A DNA stretch of 64,000 nt from Flavipsychrobacter sp. (GCA_031292525.1 JARLGY010000037.1:1-64000), one strand, 5' to 3'; counted from the first letter of the stretch, positions 1-9,364 are shown. Translations and numbers: made by a program. Notes: generated by a model not told the origin, from the letters alone.

Positions 1-1877
1 GTATCTGTTGGGTAGGCACTTACTTTCAGGCTTACTGTGTTAGACTGTATATTCTGTACATGATCACATGTACCTGTTACGATTACTTTATAGCTGCCAC
101 TATCAGCAAACTGTGCATTTCCTATAGTAAGCACGCTGGATGTTGCACCGGTAATAAGGCTGCTGTTCTTATACCATTGGTAGGTAAGACCATAACCTGT
201 AGCATTTACAGATAATGACGTAGTCCCGTTGAGGCACACAGCCGAATTTTGTGGCTGGAACGTAATATTAGGAGGGGTACATCCAAAACTATCTATTTTA
301 ATGCTGTCAACAGCTATAAGGCCACCATCAACAAGTACGCCTCCCGCAGGATGTGGGGTGTTTGAATACCAGGAAAAGAAGTACGCTCCTGAAACGGAAG
401 GAGTAAAGGTCAAACTGGCGGTCTGGTGCCCATCAACAGTAACAACATTATTGAACAAATTAATTGCATTACCGCCACCTGGTATGCCTGTACCTGAAGT
501 AGGAGGTTGTACCGCATAGTTCTCATACAGGTATAGATTCTCCGGATATACCGGGGCTACGTTGGTAGTTAAGTAATCAGCACGGCCACGTTCATACCCA
601 AATCTTATGCGGTAGGTTTCACCGGCATTCAGGGCTAGTGCAGGTAAAGTAAAGAATGCATTTTTACCTGACTGATAATTACCTTTTTTATCATCTTCGC
701 TTATCACTGAAGGATATGCTGTACCATTGGCATCACGGAAAACTATATTGGTACCCCAATGGCTTTGCATGCTACTCGTTACATTTTCAGTAAAACAGGT
801 AGGAGCCTGAGTATTAGGTGTAGTATTGAAATACTCTGCATAAGGTATAGAATATAAATTTACCGGCACTGCATATACAGAACTGTAAGCTACACTTCCG
901 CTCACAGCGCAACTATCTGCAAAACGGTAATACACAGAACCTGTTAATGCAGGTGTAGTATAGCTACTAGTACCCCCACCCGAAACATTCAATGGTCCAA
1001 AAGTACCCGGGATGGTACTCCATGAGCCTGGAGCTCCTGTAGGTGAAGACTGCCAGTAAGTGTACAGGCTCGCGGCTGTGTTAGGATCACTAGCTGCTAC
1101 AGTAGTGGTATTACCACTACACAAAGGTTGGGGAAGAGCGTTGGTTGTAATTGTTGAACTCAATGGCATACCGGTACATGGGGCTATCCATTTTACACTT
1201 ACATCATCTATGTTCACAGAAAAGCCATAATTAGAACTATCCTGGAAAATGACATACGCCGGGGCGTTATTATAACTTGAAGGTATAGAAAAACTATATT
1301 GATACCAGCCAGCAGCAGAAACTGACTGCGAAGATGAAAAATAACTACCAACTGTAGTGTACTCACTCAAAACCCCAAGATAAGAAGAAGCATTAGTTAC
1401 CGATGGAGTGGTACTTACGTAAATACTCAGCTTATCATCATTCATAAGGTTGTTTGAGAAGTTGGTATAGTTAGTACCATATCTATATATCCACAACGAT
1501 ATCAGTGCATAGCCGTTAGTATAGTTCTGCAATTGCAGCGCGGGCGTTACCAGTTCATTGGTACTCAAACCATAGTAATAAGTTCCATTTATATTAATAT
1601 AGGTATAGTTGCCATAATTATACATTGTCGCTGCATAACTACCGCTATGTGGTCCTGGTAAACTGGGATATGCATAAGCTGTAGGTATCTGCTGCCAGGG
1701 ATAATAGGCAGTAGCCGAGTTTGGCGCCCAAAAGTTTGTCCAACCTGCAGGTGGAAAGGTTGTGCCCTCAAAACCTTCATTAAGTAAATACTGGGCTTTG
1801 ACCTTCGTGGTACCCGCAATAAGGAGCAACACAATTGGGATGATTTTAAATAAATAGGATAGCTTTTTCAAATTCAT
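1..1877 (-). CDS. Secreted adhesin-like protein, choice-of-anchor J and Ig-like domains (3' end off window)
   Basis: The minus strand is open from an ATG at 1875-1877 to the window edge (625 codons, no stop), so this is the N-terminal part of a large protein. Residues 1-28 form a signal peptide ending near TKVKAQ. Residues about 29-205 begin with NEGFEGTTFPPAGW, the typical opening of choice-of-anchor J / cleaved-adhesin domains, and end in an IDDVSVKW-like strand. A second jelly-roll-like stretch follows. Near the window edge, residues about 545-620 read GLTYQWYKNSSLITG and ADSGSYKVIV, a bacterial Ig-like domain. Such proteins in Bacteroidota are normally exported by the type IX secretion system; the sorting domain would lie outside the window. 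The ligand is unknown. Confidence 0.85.
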   Translation of the reverse strand, partial: MNLKKLSYLFKIIPIVLLLIAGTTKVKAQYLLNEGFEGTTFPPAGWTNFWAPNSATAYYPWQQIPTAYAYPSLPGPHSGSYAATMYNYGNYTYININGTYYYGLSTNELVTPALQLQNYTNGYALISLWIYRYGTNYTNFSNNLMNDDKLSIYVSTTPSVTNASSYLGVLSEYTTVGSYFSSSQSVSAAGWYQYSFSIPSSYNNAPAYVIFQDSSNYGFSVNIDDVSVKWIAPCTGMPLSSTITTNALPQPLCSGNTTTVAASDPNTAASLYTYWQSSPTGAPGSWSTIPGTFGPLNVSGGGTSSYTTPALTGSVYYRFADSCAVSGSVAYSSVYAVPVNLYSIPYAEYFNTTPNTQAPTCFTENVTSSMQSHWGTNIVFRDANGTAYPSVISEDDKKGNYQSGKNAFFTLPALALNAGETYRIRFGYERGRADYLTTNVAPVYPENLYLYENYAVQPPTSGTGIPGGGNAINLFNNVVTVDGHQTASLTFTPSVSGAYFFSWYSNTPHPAGGVLVDGGLIAVDSIKIDSFGCTPPNITFQPQNSAVCLNGTTSLSVNATGYGLTYQWYKNSSLITGATSSVLTIGNAQFADSGSYKVIVTGTCDHVQNIQSNTVSLKVSAYPTD

Positions 1878-2091
1878 AGCATTTTATTTTGAAGGGTACT
1901 GTATTTCAGATAAATAAGAATAATGTTTTTTATCACATTATAAATACATCAGCAACAGATACGATATTTAGAAATATCGTATCCATTAAACCCATGCATG
2001 CTATTAATCAAGACGTTGATTTTACGTAAATAGTTTGTGTAAAAGGGAAAATCTTACAAACTATTGTAGATATATATTGCACCCATATATT

Positions 2092-3291
2092 CTAATGTGA
2101 ATATACTTTCAATGCTTCCTGCAAACAATCCATTGCAGCATTTATATCATTTGAGTTGAGTACATATGCAAGCCGTACTTCATTTTGTCCTTTGCCTTTG
2201 GTAGCATAGAACCCCGCTGCCGGTGCCATCATTACTGTAGCGCCATTATAGTTAAAATCTTCAAGCAACCACTGGCAAAATTTCTCTGTATCGGCTACAG
2301 GCAGTCGTGCCATAGCGTAAAATGCGCCACCAGGATTGGGACACATTACTCCAGGCATACTATTCAACCTTTTTACAAGCAGATCTCTGCGTTTGGTATA
2401 TTCTTCATGCACCTCATCAAAATAATTTGCAGGCAGGTCCACTGCAGCTTCGCCAAGTATCTGTGCAAACGTGGGCGGGCTTAACCGTGCCTGGGCAAAT
2501 TTCATTGCTGCATCTAAAACCTGTTGATTTTTAGTGACAAAAGCCCCTATACGGCCACCACACGCACTGTAGCGCTTACTTATCGTATCCAGCAGTATAG
2601 CGTGCTGTTCAAGCCCTGGAATAGATAATGCTGAAATATGCTTTAACCCGTCATAACAAAATTCACGATACGCTTCATCACTAAGCAAGAACAGATCGTG
2701 CTTCAAGCATATTTCTTTAAGTATCTGCAACTCTTCCATACTGTACAGGTATCCTGTTGGGTTGTTAGGGTTGCATATCATTATAGCTTTTGTACGTTGT
2801 GTAACAGCTTGCTCAAAAGCATCAATAGATGGCAATGAAAAACCATCTTCAATACTAGAGGGTATGGGCACTACTTTCACGCCTGCACTTGTTGCAAAAC
2901 CATTATAGTTAGCATAAAACGGTTCAGGTATAATTATTTCGTCACCGGCATCCATACAGCTCATAATAGCAAAAAGAATGGCTTCAGAGCCGCCCGTTGT
3001 CACTATTATCTGGTTCTGGTTTACAATTATGTTGTTCCGTTCATAATAGGTAACCAACTTCTTACGATAGCTTTCCATACCTGCACTGTGGCTATACTCC
3101 AATACTTTTATATCAGCATGGCGTACTGCGTCCAGTATAGATGGCGGCGTTTCAATATCGGGCTGTCCAATATTCAGATGGTACACCTTTACTCCTCTCT
3201 TCTTTGCTGCTTCAGCATAGGGTACTAACTTACGTATAGGCGATGGCGGCATTTGCGCCCCACGGTGCGAAATCTTTGGCATAGGCCGCAA
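2092..3291 (-). CDS. Pyridoxal-phosphate aminotransferase, class I/II (AspC-like)
   Basis: A fold-type I aminotransferase of 399 residues, normal length for the family. It has an N-terminal NIGQPDIETPP segment (40-50), TTGGSEAILFA (98-108), the ICNPNNPTG motif (172-180), the SDEAYREF PLP-binding aspartate region (204-211) and the Schiff-base lysine K239 in DTISKRYSACGGR. It probably moves amino groups between aspartate or another amino acid and 2-oxoglutarate in the cytoplasm; the amino-acid specificity cannot be read from sequence. The start at 3291 (MRPMPK) has an alternative four codons in. It lies alone between the adhesin and the DUF1573 cluster, all on the same strand, and is separated from the latter by a terminator. 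Confidence 0.9.
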   Translation of the reverse strand: MRPMPKISHRGAQMPPSPIRKLVPYAEAAKKRGVKVYHLNIGQPDIETPPSILDAVRHADIKVLEYSHSAGMESYRKKLVTYYERNNIIVNQNQIIVTTGGSEAILFAIMSCMDAGDEIIIPEPFYANYNGFATSAGVKVVPIPSSIEDGFSLPSIDAFEQAVTQRTKAIMICNPNNPTGYLYSMEELQILKEICLKHDLFLLSDEAYREFCYDGLKHISALSIPGLEQHAILLDTISKRYSACGGRIGAFVTKNQQVLDAAMKFAQARLSPPTFAQILGEAAVDLPANYFDEVHEEYTKRRDLLVKRLNSMPGVMCPNPGGAFYAMARLPVADTEKFCQWLLEDFNYNGATVMMAPAAGFYATKGKGQNEVRLAYVLNSNDINAAMDCLQEALKVYSH

Positions 3292-3363
3292 ATTTAGAAA
3301 ATGCGGTATTATTTAGAGAATTTATTTTGCAGACGACAAGGGGAAACCATATTTCCAGGCATG

Positions 3364-3392
3364 AAAAAAGTCCCGAGTGGTTCGGGACTTTT
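3364..3392 (-). terminator. Rho-independent terminator
   Basis: An 11-bp perfect stem (3366-3376 with 3382-3392, core GTCCCGA/TCGGGAC) has a 5-nt loop and is followed on the minus strand by a T-run. It ends the transcript of the DUF1573 genes just past the stop at 3416. Confidence 0.85.
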
Positions 3393-3415
3393 CAAATTTG
3401 TTATAGTCTTCTAAG

Positions 3416-3859
3416 TTATTTGCCAGCAGCGGGTGCAGCAACAACGGTACCCTTAATATGTATAGTGTAGCGTTCGTTACCTTTCATTGCATTAGACTGT
3501 ATGTAAACATCCTTAATAAATGGGCCAACATGTCCTTTAGTTGTAAAACTTACTGTTACATCTCCAGTTTTACCAGGTAAAATTGGTTCTTTAGGCCATG
3601 CCGGAACTGTACAACTGCATGATGCGCTTGCATTAGTAATAATGAGTGGCGACTTACCTGCATTTCTGAAGTTGAATTTGTGCTCTGCATTTGGTCCTTC
3701 TGTTACTGTTCCAAAATCAAAGGTATCTCCGTCTTTAAAACTGAATTTAGGCCCGTTAGGATCTGTAGTAGCGGCTTGTGGCGCTTGTGCATATGCACTT
3801 GTCTGAAATCCTGCAACGCCTGCAGATAAACACATTAAGGCTATGATCAGCTTTTTCAT
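3416..3859 (-). CDS. DUF1573 domain secreted protein (copy 1 of 3)
   Basis: A 147-residue protein with an N-terminal signal peptide (about 1-24, ending AYAQA) and one DUF1573 domain. Its hallmarks are FDFGTVTEGPNAEHKFNFRN, SPLIITNASASCSCTVP and PILPGKTGDVTVSF. The domain is an Ig-like beta sandwich that adds a conserved Cys-x-Cys turn; the family is abundant in Bacteroidota and probably periplasmic or surface exposed, but its role is not known. This copy is the last of three tandem paralogs on the minus strand and lies directly upstream of a strong terminator. Confidence 0.85.
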   Translation of the reverse strand: MKKLIIALMCLSAGVAGFQTSAYAQAPQAATTDPNGPKFSFKDGDTFDFGTVTEGPNAEHKFNFRNAGKSPLIITNASASCSCTVPAWPKEPILPGKTGDVTVSFTTKGHVGPFIKDVYIQSNAMKGNERYTIHIKGTVVAAPAAGK

Positions 3860-3974
3860 AATCTGTTTTATTATTGTTTGTTGGTTAATTTATTTGACTA
3901 GCAATTAAGACGCCCTCTTTAAAAGGAACGTTGGTAACCATTATATAACGTGTTGTTAAAGCTCGCTTTCCCTG

Positions 3975-4424
3975 CTAATGCCCGGTTGCAGGCATCTCCG
4001 GATCCTTTGCATCCACTATACCTTTTATGTGTACAGTGAAAGTGCTTTGTAAACCCTTGGCGTTCGATTTTATGAATACATCCTTTTTAAAAGGACCAAC
4101 CCTTCCATCAGTAGTGTATTTCACCGTCACCATACCTTTTTTCCCAGGCAGTACAGGATCTTTTGTCCACTCTGCCACTGTGCATCCGCAAGAGGCCGAA
4201 GCGCTGTTGATAATAAGCGGCATATTGCCTGTATTAACAAATACAAACTCATGTACAGCTTCAGGCCCTTCAGCCACATCCCCAAAATCATAAGTATCAC
4301 TTTTTTCAAAGTGAAATTCAGGGGCACGTACTTCACTTGTCTGGGCCAGCAGGATTGCTGAAAGCCTGGGCACACATCCCGATAACATAATGATAAAAAA
4401 AAAGCACTTCTTCATGTATGGCAT
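3975..4424 (-). CDS. DUF1573 domain lipoprotein-like protein (copy 2 of 3)
   Basis: This 149-residue paralog of its two neighbours has the same landmarks: YDFGDVAEGPEAVHEFVFVN, SASASCGCTVAEW and PVLPGKKGMVTVKY. Its N-terminus differs, with MKKCFFFIIMLSGC suggesting a lipoprotein signal peptide with the lipid-carrying cysteine at the end of LSGC. An alternative start at 4415 (MKKCFF) fits the signal peptide better than 4424. If the lipobox is used, this copy would be membrane anchored while the other two would be soluble. Function unknown. Confidence 0.82.
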   Translation of the reverse strand: MPYMKKCFFFIIMLSGCVPRLSAILLAQTSEVRAPEFHFEKSDTYDFGDVAEGPEAVHEFVFVNTGNMPLIINSASASCGCTVAEWTKDPVLPGKKGMVTVKYTTDGRVGPFKKDVFIKSNAKGLQSTFTVHIKGIVDAKDPEMPATGH

Positions 4425-4451
4425 CAGGATATGAATATGATTAAGACCAAA

Positions 4452-4934
4452 TTAATTGGTCTTAATCATTGAATTATTTTCAGGTACTGATGCTGTAGGT
4501 GCCTTTTCTACTGTTCCTTTAATGGTAACAACCTTGGTACCTGCATTAGATACAACAGTGATTGTTTTTGTGAAAGGACCAGGGCGACCGTTAGTGTTAT
4601 AAGAAGCTTTTATAGCGCCATCTTTATTGGGTAACACCGGATCTTTTGAATAAGATGGTGTAGTACATCCGCAAGAAGCCTGCACTTTAGATATAGTAAT
4701 AGGTTCTTTGCCTGTGTTTTTAAAACGGAACTCATATTCAGCAGCAGGACCTTCTGGCACTGTACCAAAATCATGAGTTTCAGTTGTGAACGCAAGATTT
4801 TCAGGTTTCAGTGTTGTAGGAGGTGGGGTTGCCGCCTGCGATGTTATAGTTGCAGTTGCATCTTTTTTCTCCTGTGCCATAGCCGCACTCGTGCACAATA
4901 CAGCAACACCTAATGAAAGGATCAATTTTTTCAT
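4452..4934 (-). CDS. DUF1573 domain secreted protein (copy 3 of 3)
   Basis: A 160-residue secreted protein with a signal peptide (1-20, ending AAMAQ), a short low-complexity Ala/Thr/Pro linker (25-42) and a DUF1573 domain. The domain shows HDFGTVPEGPAAEYEFRFKN, VQASCGCTTPSY and PVLPNKDGAIKASY. The C-terminus carries a polar tail after IKGTVEK. It is the promoter-proximal gene of the three-gene cluster; the gaps to copy 2 (27 nt) and onward to copy 1 (115 nt) allow cotranscription. The triplication with conserved cores and diverged ends suggests recent local duplication. Confidence 0.85.
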   Translation of the reverse strand: MKKLILSLGVAVLCTSAAMAQEKKDATATITSQAATPPPTTLKPENLAFTTETHDFGTVPEGPAAEYEFRFKNTGKEPITISKVQASCGCTTPSYSKDPVLPNKDGAIKASYNTNGRPGPFTKTITVVSNAGTKVVTIKGTVEKAPTASVPENNSMIKTN

Positions 4935-4972
4935 AACTTATAAAGCTTTTTACAATTATACGATGATTATTA

Positions 4973-4980
4973 CAAATTTA
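4973..4980 (-). promoter_or_regulatory. Possible -7 element for the DUF1573 cluster
   Basis: On the minus strand this reads TAAATTTG, an exact TAnnTTTG. It lies 38 nt before the start at 4934. No clear TTG is seen at the expected distance upstream, so only half the promoter is supported. Confidence 0.4.
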
Positions 4981-5055
4981 GTACCGAAATGCCAATTAAT
5001 GCATAATTAATTGTTAAACCGAAAATAAAAAAATACAATTGTATTTTTGCTGCCC

Positions 5056-6066
5056 ATGCCCAAATTCCTGATCATTCAGACTGCTTTTATTGGCGATGTG
5101 GTACTTGCAACTGCCCTTGTGGAAAAAGTACACAAGTACTACCCCGGTTCACCAATAGATTTTCTAATACGCAAAGGCAACGAAGGACTATTGCTAAACC
5201 ATCCTTATCTAAGTAAGGTGTGGGTATGGGATAAGGGTAAGGATAAAAACAAGAATCTATTTAGGCTAGCAGCAGACATCAGGAAAGAAAAATATTCTCA
5301 CGTCATAAACCCTCACAGATTTGGCTCTTCAGGTTTCATAACATGGCTCTCTGGCGCTCGTAATAAAATGGGATTTGACAAAAACCCTTTTTCATTTTGC
5401 TACACAAAAAAAGTAAAGCATGTTATATCAGCGCCGTATGCAACACAGCCTGTACACGAAACTGAACGTAATCAAGCCTTGATCACCGACATTACGAGTA
5501 AAAATGCGCTGTTTCCCAAACTATACCCTTCTACAGCAGACTACCAGAAAGTGAAGCCTTTTCAGGTAATACCATATATATGTATTGCGCCATCTTCAGT
5601 ATGGTTTACCAAGCAGTTCCCAAAAGAAAAATGGATCAGCATGATCGATGTATTACCTGCAGGGCACAAAATATATCTATTGGGTGGCCCGGGCGATACA
5701 CCTTTGGCCGAAGAGATCATGCAAGCTGCTACTCACAATAATGTAGAAAGTTTATGTGGTAAGCTTAGCTTTTTACAATCAGCAGCACTCATGCAGGGTG
5801 CAGCTATGAATTATGTAAATGATTCAGGTCCACTGCATTTTGCATCGGCTATGGATGCTCCTGTAACAGCTGTTTTCTGCTCTACAGTTCCTGCATTTGG
5901 GTTTGGACCTCTGCGCAATAATGGTAAAGTTGTAGAGATACAAGAACGTTTATATTGTCGTCCGTGTGGGCTGCATGGCCATAAGGCTTGTCCTGAAGGC
6001 CATTTCAGATGTGCCCTGGATATTACCAACATTCAATTATTATGGTGGACTTCGAAGCTGATATAA
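5056..6066 (+). CDS. Glycosyltransferase family 9 (heptosyltransferase-like)
   Basis: A 336-residue GT-B fold enzyme of family 9. It opens with MPKFLIIQTAFIGDVVLATA (the LLI-x-AIGD nucleotide-fold start), has PYICIAPSSVWFTKQFPKEKW at the start of the second Rossmann domain, and later GGPGDTPLAEEI and YVNDSGPLHFASAMDAPVTA (the DSGPxH donor-sugar site). It probably adds heptose or a related sugar to lipopolysaccharide core on the inner face of the cytoplasmic membrane. I chose ATG 5056 over the upstream TTG (5047), because family members begin exactly at MPK. A TATTTTTG box (5042-5049) ends only 7 nt before it, so the mRNA may be almost leaderless. The next gene overlaps its end by 25 bp. Confidence 0.85.
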   Translation: MPKFLIIQTAFIGDVVLATALVEKVHKYYPGSPIDFLIRKGNEGLLLNHPYLSKVWVWDKGKDKNKNLFRLAADIRKEKYSHVINPHRFGSSGFITWLSGARNKMGFDKNPFSFCYTKKVKHVISAPYATQPVHETERNQALITDITSKNALFPKLYPSTADYQKVKPFQVIPYICIAPSSVWFTKQFPKEKWISMIDVLPAGHKIYLLGGPGDTPLAEEIMQAATHNNVESLCGKLSFLQSAALMQGAAMNYVNDSGPLHFASAMDAPVTAVFCSTVPAFGFGPLRNNGKVVEIQERLYCRPCGLHGHKACPEGHFRCALDITNIQLLWWTSKLI

Positions 6067-6614
6067 AGAACTGTATTGCCGTACTGGAAAACGGCGGTAC
6101 TATACTCTATCCTACTGATACCGTATGGGGAATAGGGTGCAATGCACTGGACCATATAGCAGCCGATAGGGTATTTGAAATAAAACAACGCCCGAAAAAC
6201 AAAAGCATGATAATTTTACTGGCTGATGCCCGCGATGTACTAAAGTATGTCGCAACCCCACCGCCAGATATCATATCTATAATTGAAAGCTTTGAAACAC
6301 CAACCACGATTATTTACGATGGCGCATTGGAGCTTGCCGATAATATTATAAATAAAGATGGCAGTATCGCCATACGCGTCACAAATGATCCTTTCTGCAA
6401 AGCGCTTATAAAAAGATTCAGGAAACCTATTGTTTCTACGTCTGCAAATATAAGCGGAGACCCTACCCCAGCTATATACAACCAGATACACACAGATATC
6501 CTGGATATGGTAGATTATATAGTAAAATACAGGCAAGATGATGAACATCCGGCTACCCCTTCTCGTTTAATAAAAATAACTGCTGACGGTGGCCTACATG
6601 TCCTGCGTGGTTAA
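6042..6614 (+). CDS. Sua5/YciO/YrdC-type L-threonylcarbamoyladenylate synthase
   Basis: A 190-residue YrdC-domain protein, the single-domain length of TsaC/YwlC enzymes. These make threonylcarbamoyl-AMP from threonine, bicarbonate and ATP for the t6A modification of ANN-decoding tRNAs. Visible motifs are GGTILYPTDTVWGIGCNA, the KQRPKNKSMIILLAD nucleotide site, GSIAIRVTNDPFC and RKPIVSTSANISGDPTP. I set the start at ATG 6042 (MVDFEADI), which overlaps the glycosyltransferase gene by 25 bp and suggests translational coupling. It is followed by the CCA-adding enzyme, another tRNA maturation function. Confidence 0.87.
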   Translation: MVDFEADIKNCIAVLENGGTILYPTDTVWGIGCNALDHIAADRVFEIKQRPKNKSMIILLADARDVLKYVATPPPDIISIIESFETPTTIIYDGALELADNIINKDGSIAIRVTNDPFCKALIKRFRKPIVSTSANISGDPTPAIYNQIHTDILDMVDYIVKYRQDDEHPATPSRLIKITADGGLHVLRG

Positions 6615-6669
6615 ATGAAGGAATCTCACATTACTTATTTTGCCTGTGTTGCTTAGCTTTGCAGCCGAT

Positions 6670-8088
6670 ATGGATATCCAGTGTACTGACGAAGAGTTAA
6701 ATTTATTTGAACGGATAGGAAAGGTGGCAACACAACTAAATGTGCATTGTTACCTGATTGGAGGTTTTGTGCGTGATAAGATAATTGGCAGACCAACAAA
6801 GGATGCAGATATAGTTTGCACAGGCGATGGCATAGCATTGGCACATGCGGTGGCACAAACATACAAACCCGCACTGAACGTAAGCTTTTTTAAAAATTTT
6901 GGTACTGCCCAGTTTAAAGTAAACGGCTTCGATGTAGAGTTTGTAGGTGCAAGAAAAGAATCTTATCGTAGCGAATCGCGAAAGCCAGAGGTAACAGAAG
7001 GCACTATAGAAGATGATCAGTTACGTCGCGATTTTACAATAAATGCACTCGCCATAAGCCTCAATGAAAATGATTTCGGTAAGTTATCAGATCCCTTTAA
7101 TGGTCTTGAGGATATCAAATCTGGCATTATACGCACGCCATTAGAGCCAGGAGTTACATTTTCAGACGACCCCTTGCGTATGATGCGCTGCATACGCTTT
7201 GCAGCACAGTTGAGCTTTACTATACCAGATAATATTTTCAATGCAATAACTCAAAACAAACACAGGCTAAAGATCATCTCGCAGGAGCGTATTACCGATG
7301 AGTTCAATAAAATAATGATGACTGCAAAGCCATCAGTCGGGCTCAATCTTTTGTTTAAAAGCGGCTTGCTCAAAGAGTTCTTTCCTCAATTTACTGATCT
7401 CTGTGGTGTTGAGATCATTGAAGGCTTAGGACATAAAGACAACTTTTATCACACACTGCAGGTAATAGACAATGCAGCAGCACAAAGCAACGACCTTTGG
7501 CTGCGCTGGGCTGCTCTACTGCACGATATTGGCAAACCTGCTACAAAGCGTTTTGAAGAAGGTCACGGCTGGACGTTTCACGGGCATGAAGCCGTAGGCG
7601 AAAAAATGACCCCGCGCATCTTTAAACAACTAAAGTTGCCGCAGAACGAAAAGATGAAGTATGTGGCCAAGTTGGTATTGTTGCATCTGCGACCAATAAG
7701 CCTCACTAAAGAAAACATCACAGACTCTGCCATACGCAGGCTGTTATTCGATGCTGGCGATGACCTTGAAGACCTTATGATACTTTGCGAAAGCGACATC
7801 ACATCTAAAAACAAACTGAAGGTAAAGCGCTATCTTGAGAATTTCGAAATAGTAAAAGAACGACTGAAAGAAGTAGAGGAAAAAGACAAAATAAGACACT
7901 GGCAGCCACCAATTGATGGGGCCGATATCATGAAGATATTCAACTTGCCACCATCTAGAGAAGTGGGCGCTATAAAAACTGCGGTAAGAGAAGCGATCTT
8001 GGATGGCATAATCCCTAACGACTATGACGCTGCCTATACATTCATGATAGACATAGCCTCAGGCATGGGCCTGAAGCCCGCAATTTAA
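6670..8088 (+). CDS. cca: CCA tRNA nucleotidyltransferase with HD domain
   Basis: A class II polymerase-beta-fold nucleotidyltransferase that adds or repairs the 3' CCA of tRNAs. From ATG 6670 the head domain shows YLIGGFVRD (28-36) and the metal-binding DAD (45-47), followed by the RRDFTINALA segment and FSDDPLRMMRCIRFAAQLSF. A C-terminal HD domain has LLHDIGKPATK and FHGHE. A TTG at 6640 would add 10 residues, but ATG 6670 places the conserved core correctly. The need for such an enzyme fits with the tRNA-Pro gene in this window, whose 3' CCA is not encoded. Confidence 0.88.
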   Translation: MDIQCTDEELNLFERIGKVATQLNVHCYLIGGFVRDKIIGRPTKDADIVCTGDGIALAHAVAQTYKPALNVSFFKNFGTAQFKVNGFDVEFVGARKESYRSESRKPEVTEGTIEDDQLRRDFTINALAISLNENDFGKLSDPFNGLEDIKSGIIRTPLEPGVTFSDDPLRMMRCIRFAAQLSFTIPDNIFNAITQNKHRLKIISQERITDEFNKIMMTAKPSVGLNLLFKSGLLKEFFPQFTDLCGVEIIEGLGHKDNFYHTLQVIDNAAAQSNDLWLRWAALLHDIGKPATKRFEEGHGWTFHGHEAVGEKMTPRIFKQLKLPQNEKMKYVAKLVLLHLRPISLTKENITDSAIRRLLFDAGDDLEDLMILCESDITSKNKLKVKRYLENFEIVKERLKEVEEKDKIRHWQPPIDGADIMKIFNLPPSREVGAIKTAVREAILDGIIPNDYDAAYTFMIDIASGMGLKPAI

Positions 8089-8098
8089 ATTTACACAC

Positions 8099-9271
8099 AT
8101 GAACAACAGGCAGCTCTTTCAGCAACACCTTGCACAAACATCAGATGCCCCCGTGGGCATAGAAATAGTATCCGCTTCCGGAAATTATCTATATGACGAT
8201 AAAGGCACAAAGTACCTTGATCTTATAGGCGGTATCAGTGTATGCAATATTGGCCATACACACCCCGCAATAGTTGCTGCCATTAAAAAGCAAGCTGACC
8301 AATACCTACACGTTATGGTGTATGGCGAGCTGGTTCAAAGCCCACAGGTGCAATATGCTGGGGTACTTGCACAACACCTTCCCGAATCACTTAATTCTAT
8401 ATACTTCACCAACTCTGGTGCCGAAGCTACAGAAGGAGCATTGAAACTGTCCCGTCGCGTTACAGGCAGACCACACATCATTAGTTGCAATAATGCATAT
8501 CATGGCAATACCCTAGGCGCACTCAGCGTCATGGGAGATGAATATTGGCGCAATGCCTTCAGACCATTACTGCCGGGTATAGAACGTTACGATTTCAATA
8601 GCACTGCTCTACTGGAGGCTATAAATAAAGATGTGGCCTGCGTGATATTGGAAACAATACAAGGTGAGGCCGGTATTATAGCCCCCAACCAGGAATGGAT
8701 GCAAATCCTTAGGGCAAAATGTACCGAACATGGCACACTGCTGATACTGGATGAGATACAATGTGGTTTTGGCCGCACAGGAAAGCTATGGGCTTTTGAG
8801 CATTACAACATTATACCCGACATTTTACTCTTAGGCAAGGCTATAGGCGGCGGTATGCCATTAGGTGCTTTTATTGCCGATAGATCTTTAATGCATTCCC
8901 TAACTAACAATCCTGTACTAGGACATATTACAACCTTCGGCGGACATCCAGTATCCTGTGCGGCAGGCATGGCAGCTATGCAGGTTTTGCTGGATGAATG
9001 CCTTACAGGTACTGTACCCGAAAAAGAAGAACTTTTTCACACATACTTGAAACATCCAGCCATAAAAGCGATAAGAAGCAAAGGGTTATTAATAGCTGTA
9101 CAACTGGATACAGCTGAACATGTAATTCAAACACTTCAACGTTGCCTCACGAAAGGTCTTTTCTCAGACTGGTTTCTTTTTGCACCAGATTGCATTCGCA
9201 TAGCTCCCCCACTTACCATTACCGGCGATGAAATAAAAACTGCTTGTAAAATAATCACAGACAGTCTGTAA
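8099..9271 (+). CDS. Class III aminotransferase (acetylornithine/ornithine type)
   Basis: A 390-residue PLP enzyme of the class III aminotransferases. Motifs: YLDLIGGISVCNIGHTHP (39-56), FTNSGAEATEGALKLSRR (103-120), CNNAYHGNTLGALS (130-143), ILDEIQCGFGRTG (216-228, PLP-binding Asp) and LLLGKAIGGGMPLG with the Schiff-base lysine K247. The family includes acetylornithine, ornithine and 4-aminobutyrate aminotransferases; the best guess is an ArgD/RocD-like activity, but no arginine-pathway neighbour supports a firm choice. It starts 10 nt after cca and ends the plus-strand run before a strong hairpin. Confidence 0.85.
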   Translation: MNNRQLFQQHLAQTSDAPVGIEIVSASGNYLYDDKGTKYLDLIGGISVCNIGHTHPAIVAAIKKQADQYLHVMVYGELVQSPQVQYAGVLAQHLPESLNSIYFTNSGAEATEGALKLSRRVTGRPHIISCNNAYHGNTLGALSVMGDEYWRNAFRPLLPGIERYDFNSTALLEAINKDVACVILETIQGEAGIIAPNQEWMQILRAKCTEHGTLLILDEIQCGFGRTGKLWAFEHYNIIPDILLLGKAIGGGMPLGAFIADRSLMHSLTNNPVLGHITTFGGHPVSCAAGMAAMQVLLDECLTGTVPEKEELFHTYLKHPAIKAIRSKGLLIAVQLDTAEHVIQTLQRCLTKGLFSDWFLFAPDCIRIAPPLTITGDEIKTACKIITDSL

Positions 9272-9289
9272 ATAATATTCTTCTATAGA

Positions 9290-9334
9290 ATAAGAAACAC
9301 CTGCTATCCATTACGAATGACAGGTGTTTCTTAT
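9290..9334. terminator. Bidirectional terminator
   Basis: A 14-bp perfect inverted repeat (9290-9303 with 9321-9334, core GAAACACCTG/CAGGTGTTTC) has a 17-nt loop and is followed by an A/T-rich tract with T6 at about 9339-9344. It lies between convergent genes ending at 9271 (+) and 9365 (-). Confidence 0.8.
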
Positions 9335-9364
9335 CAAATTTTTTAGTTTACATATCTTGCAGGC

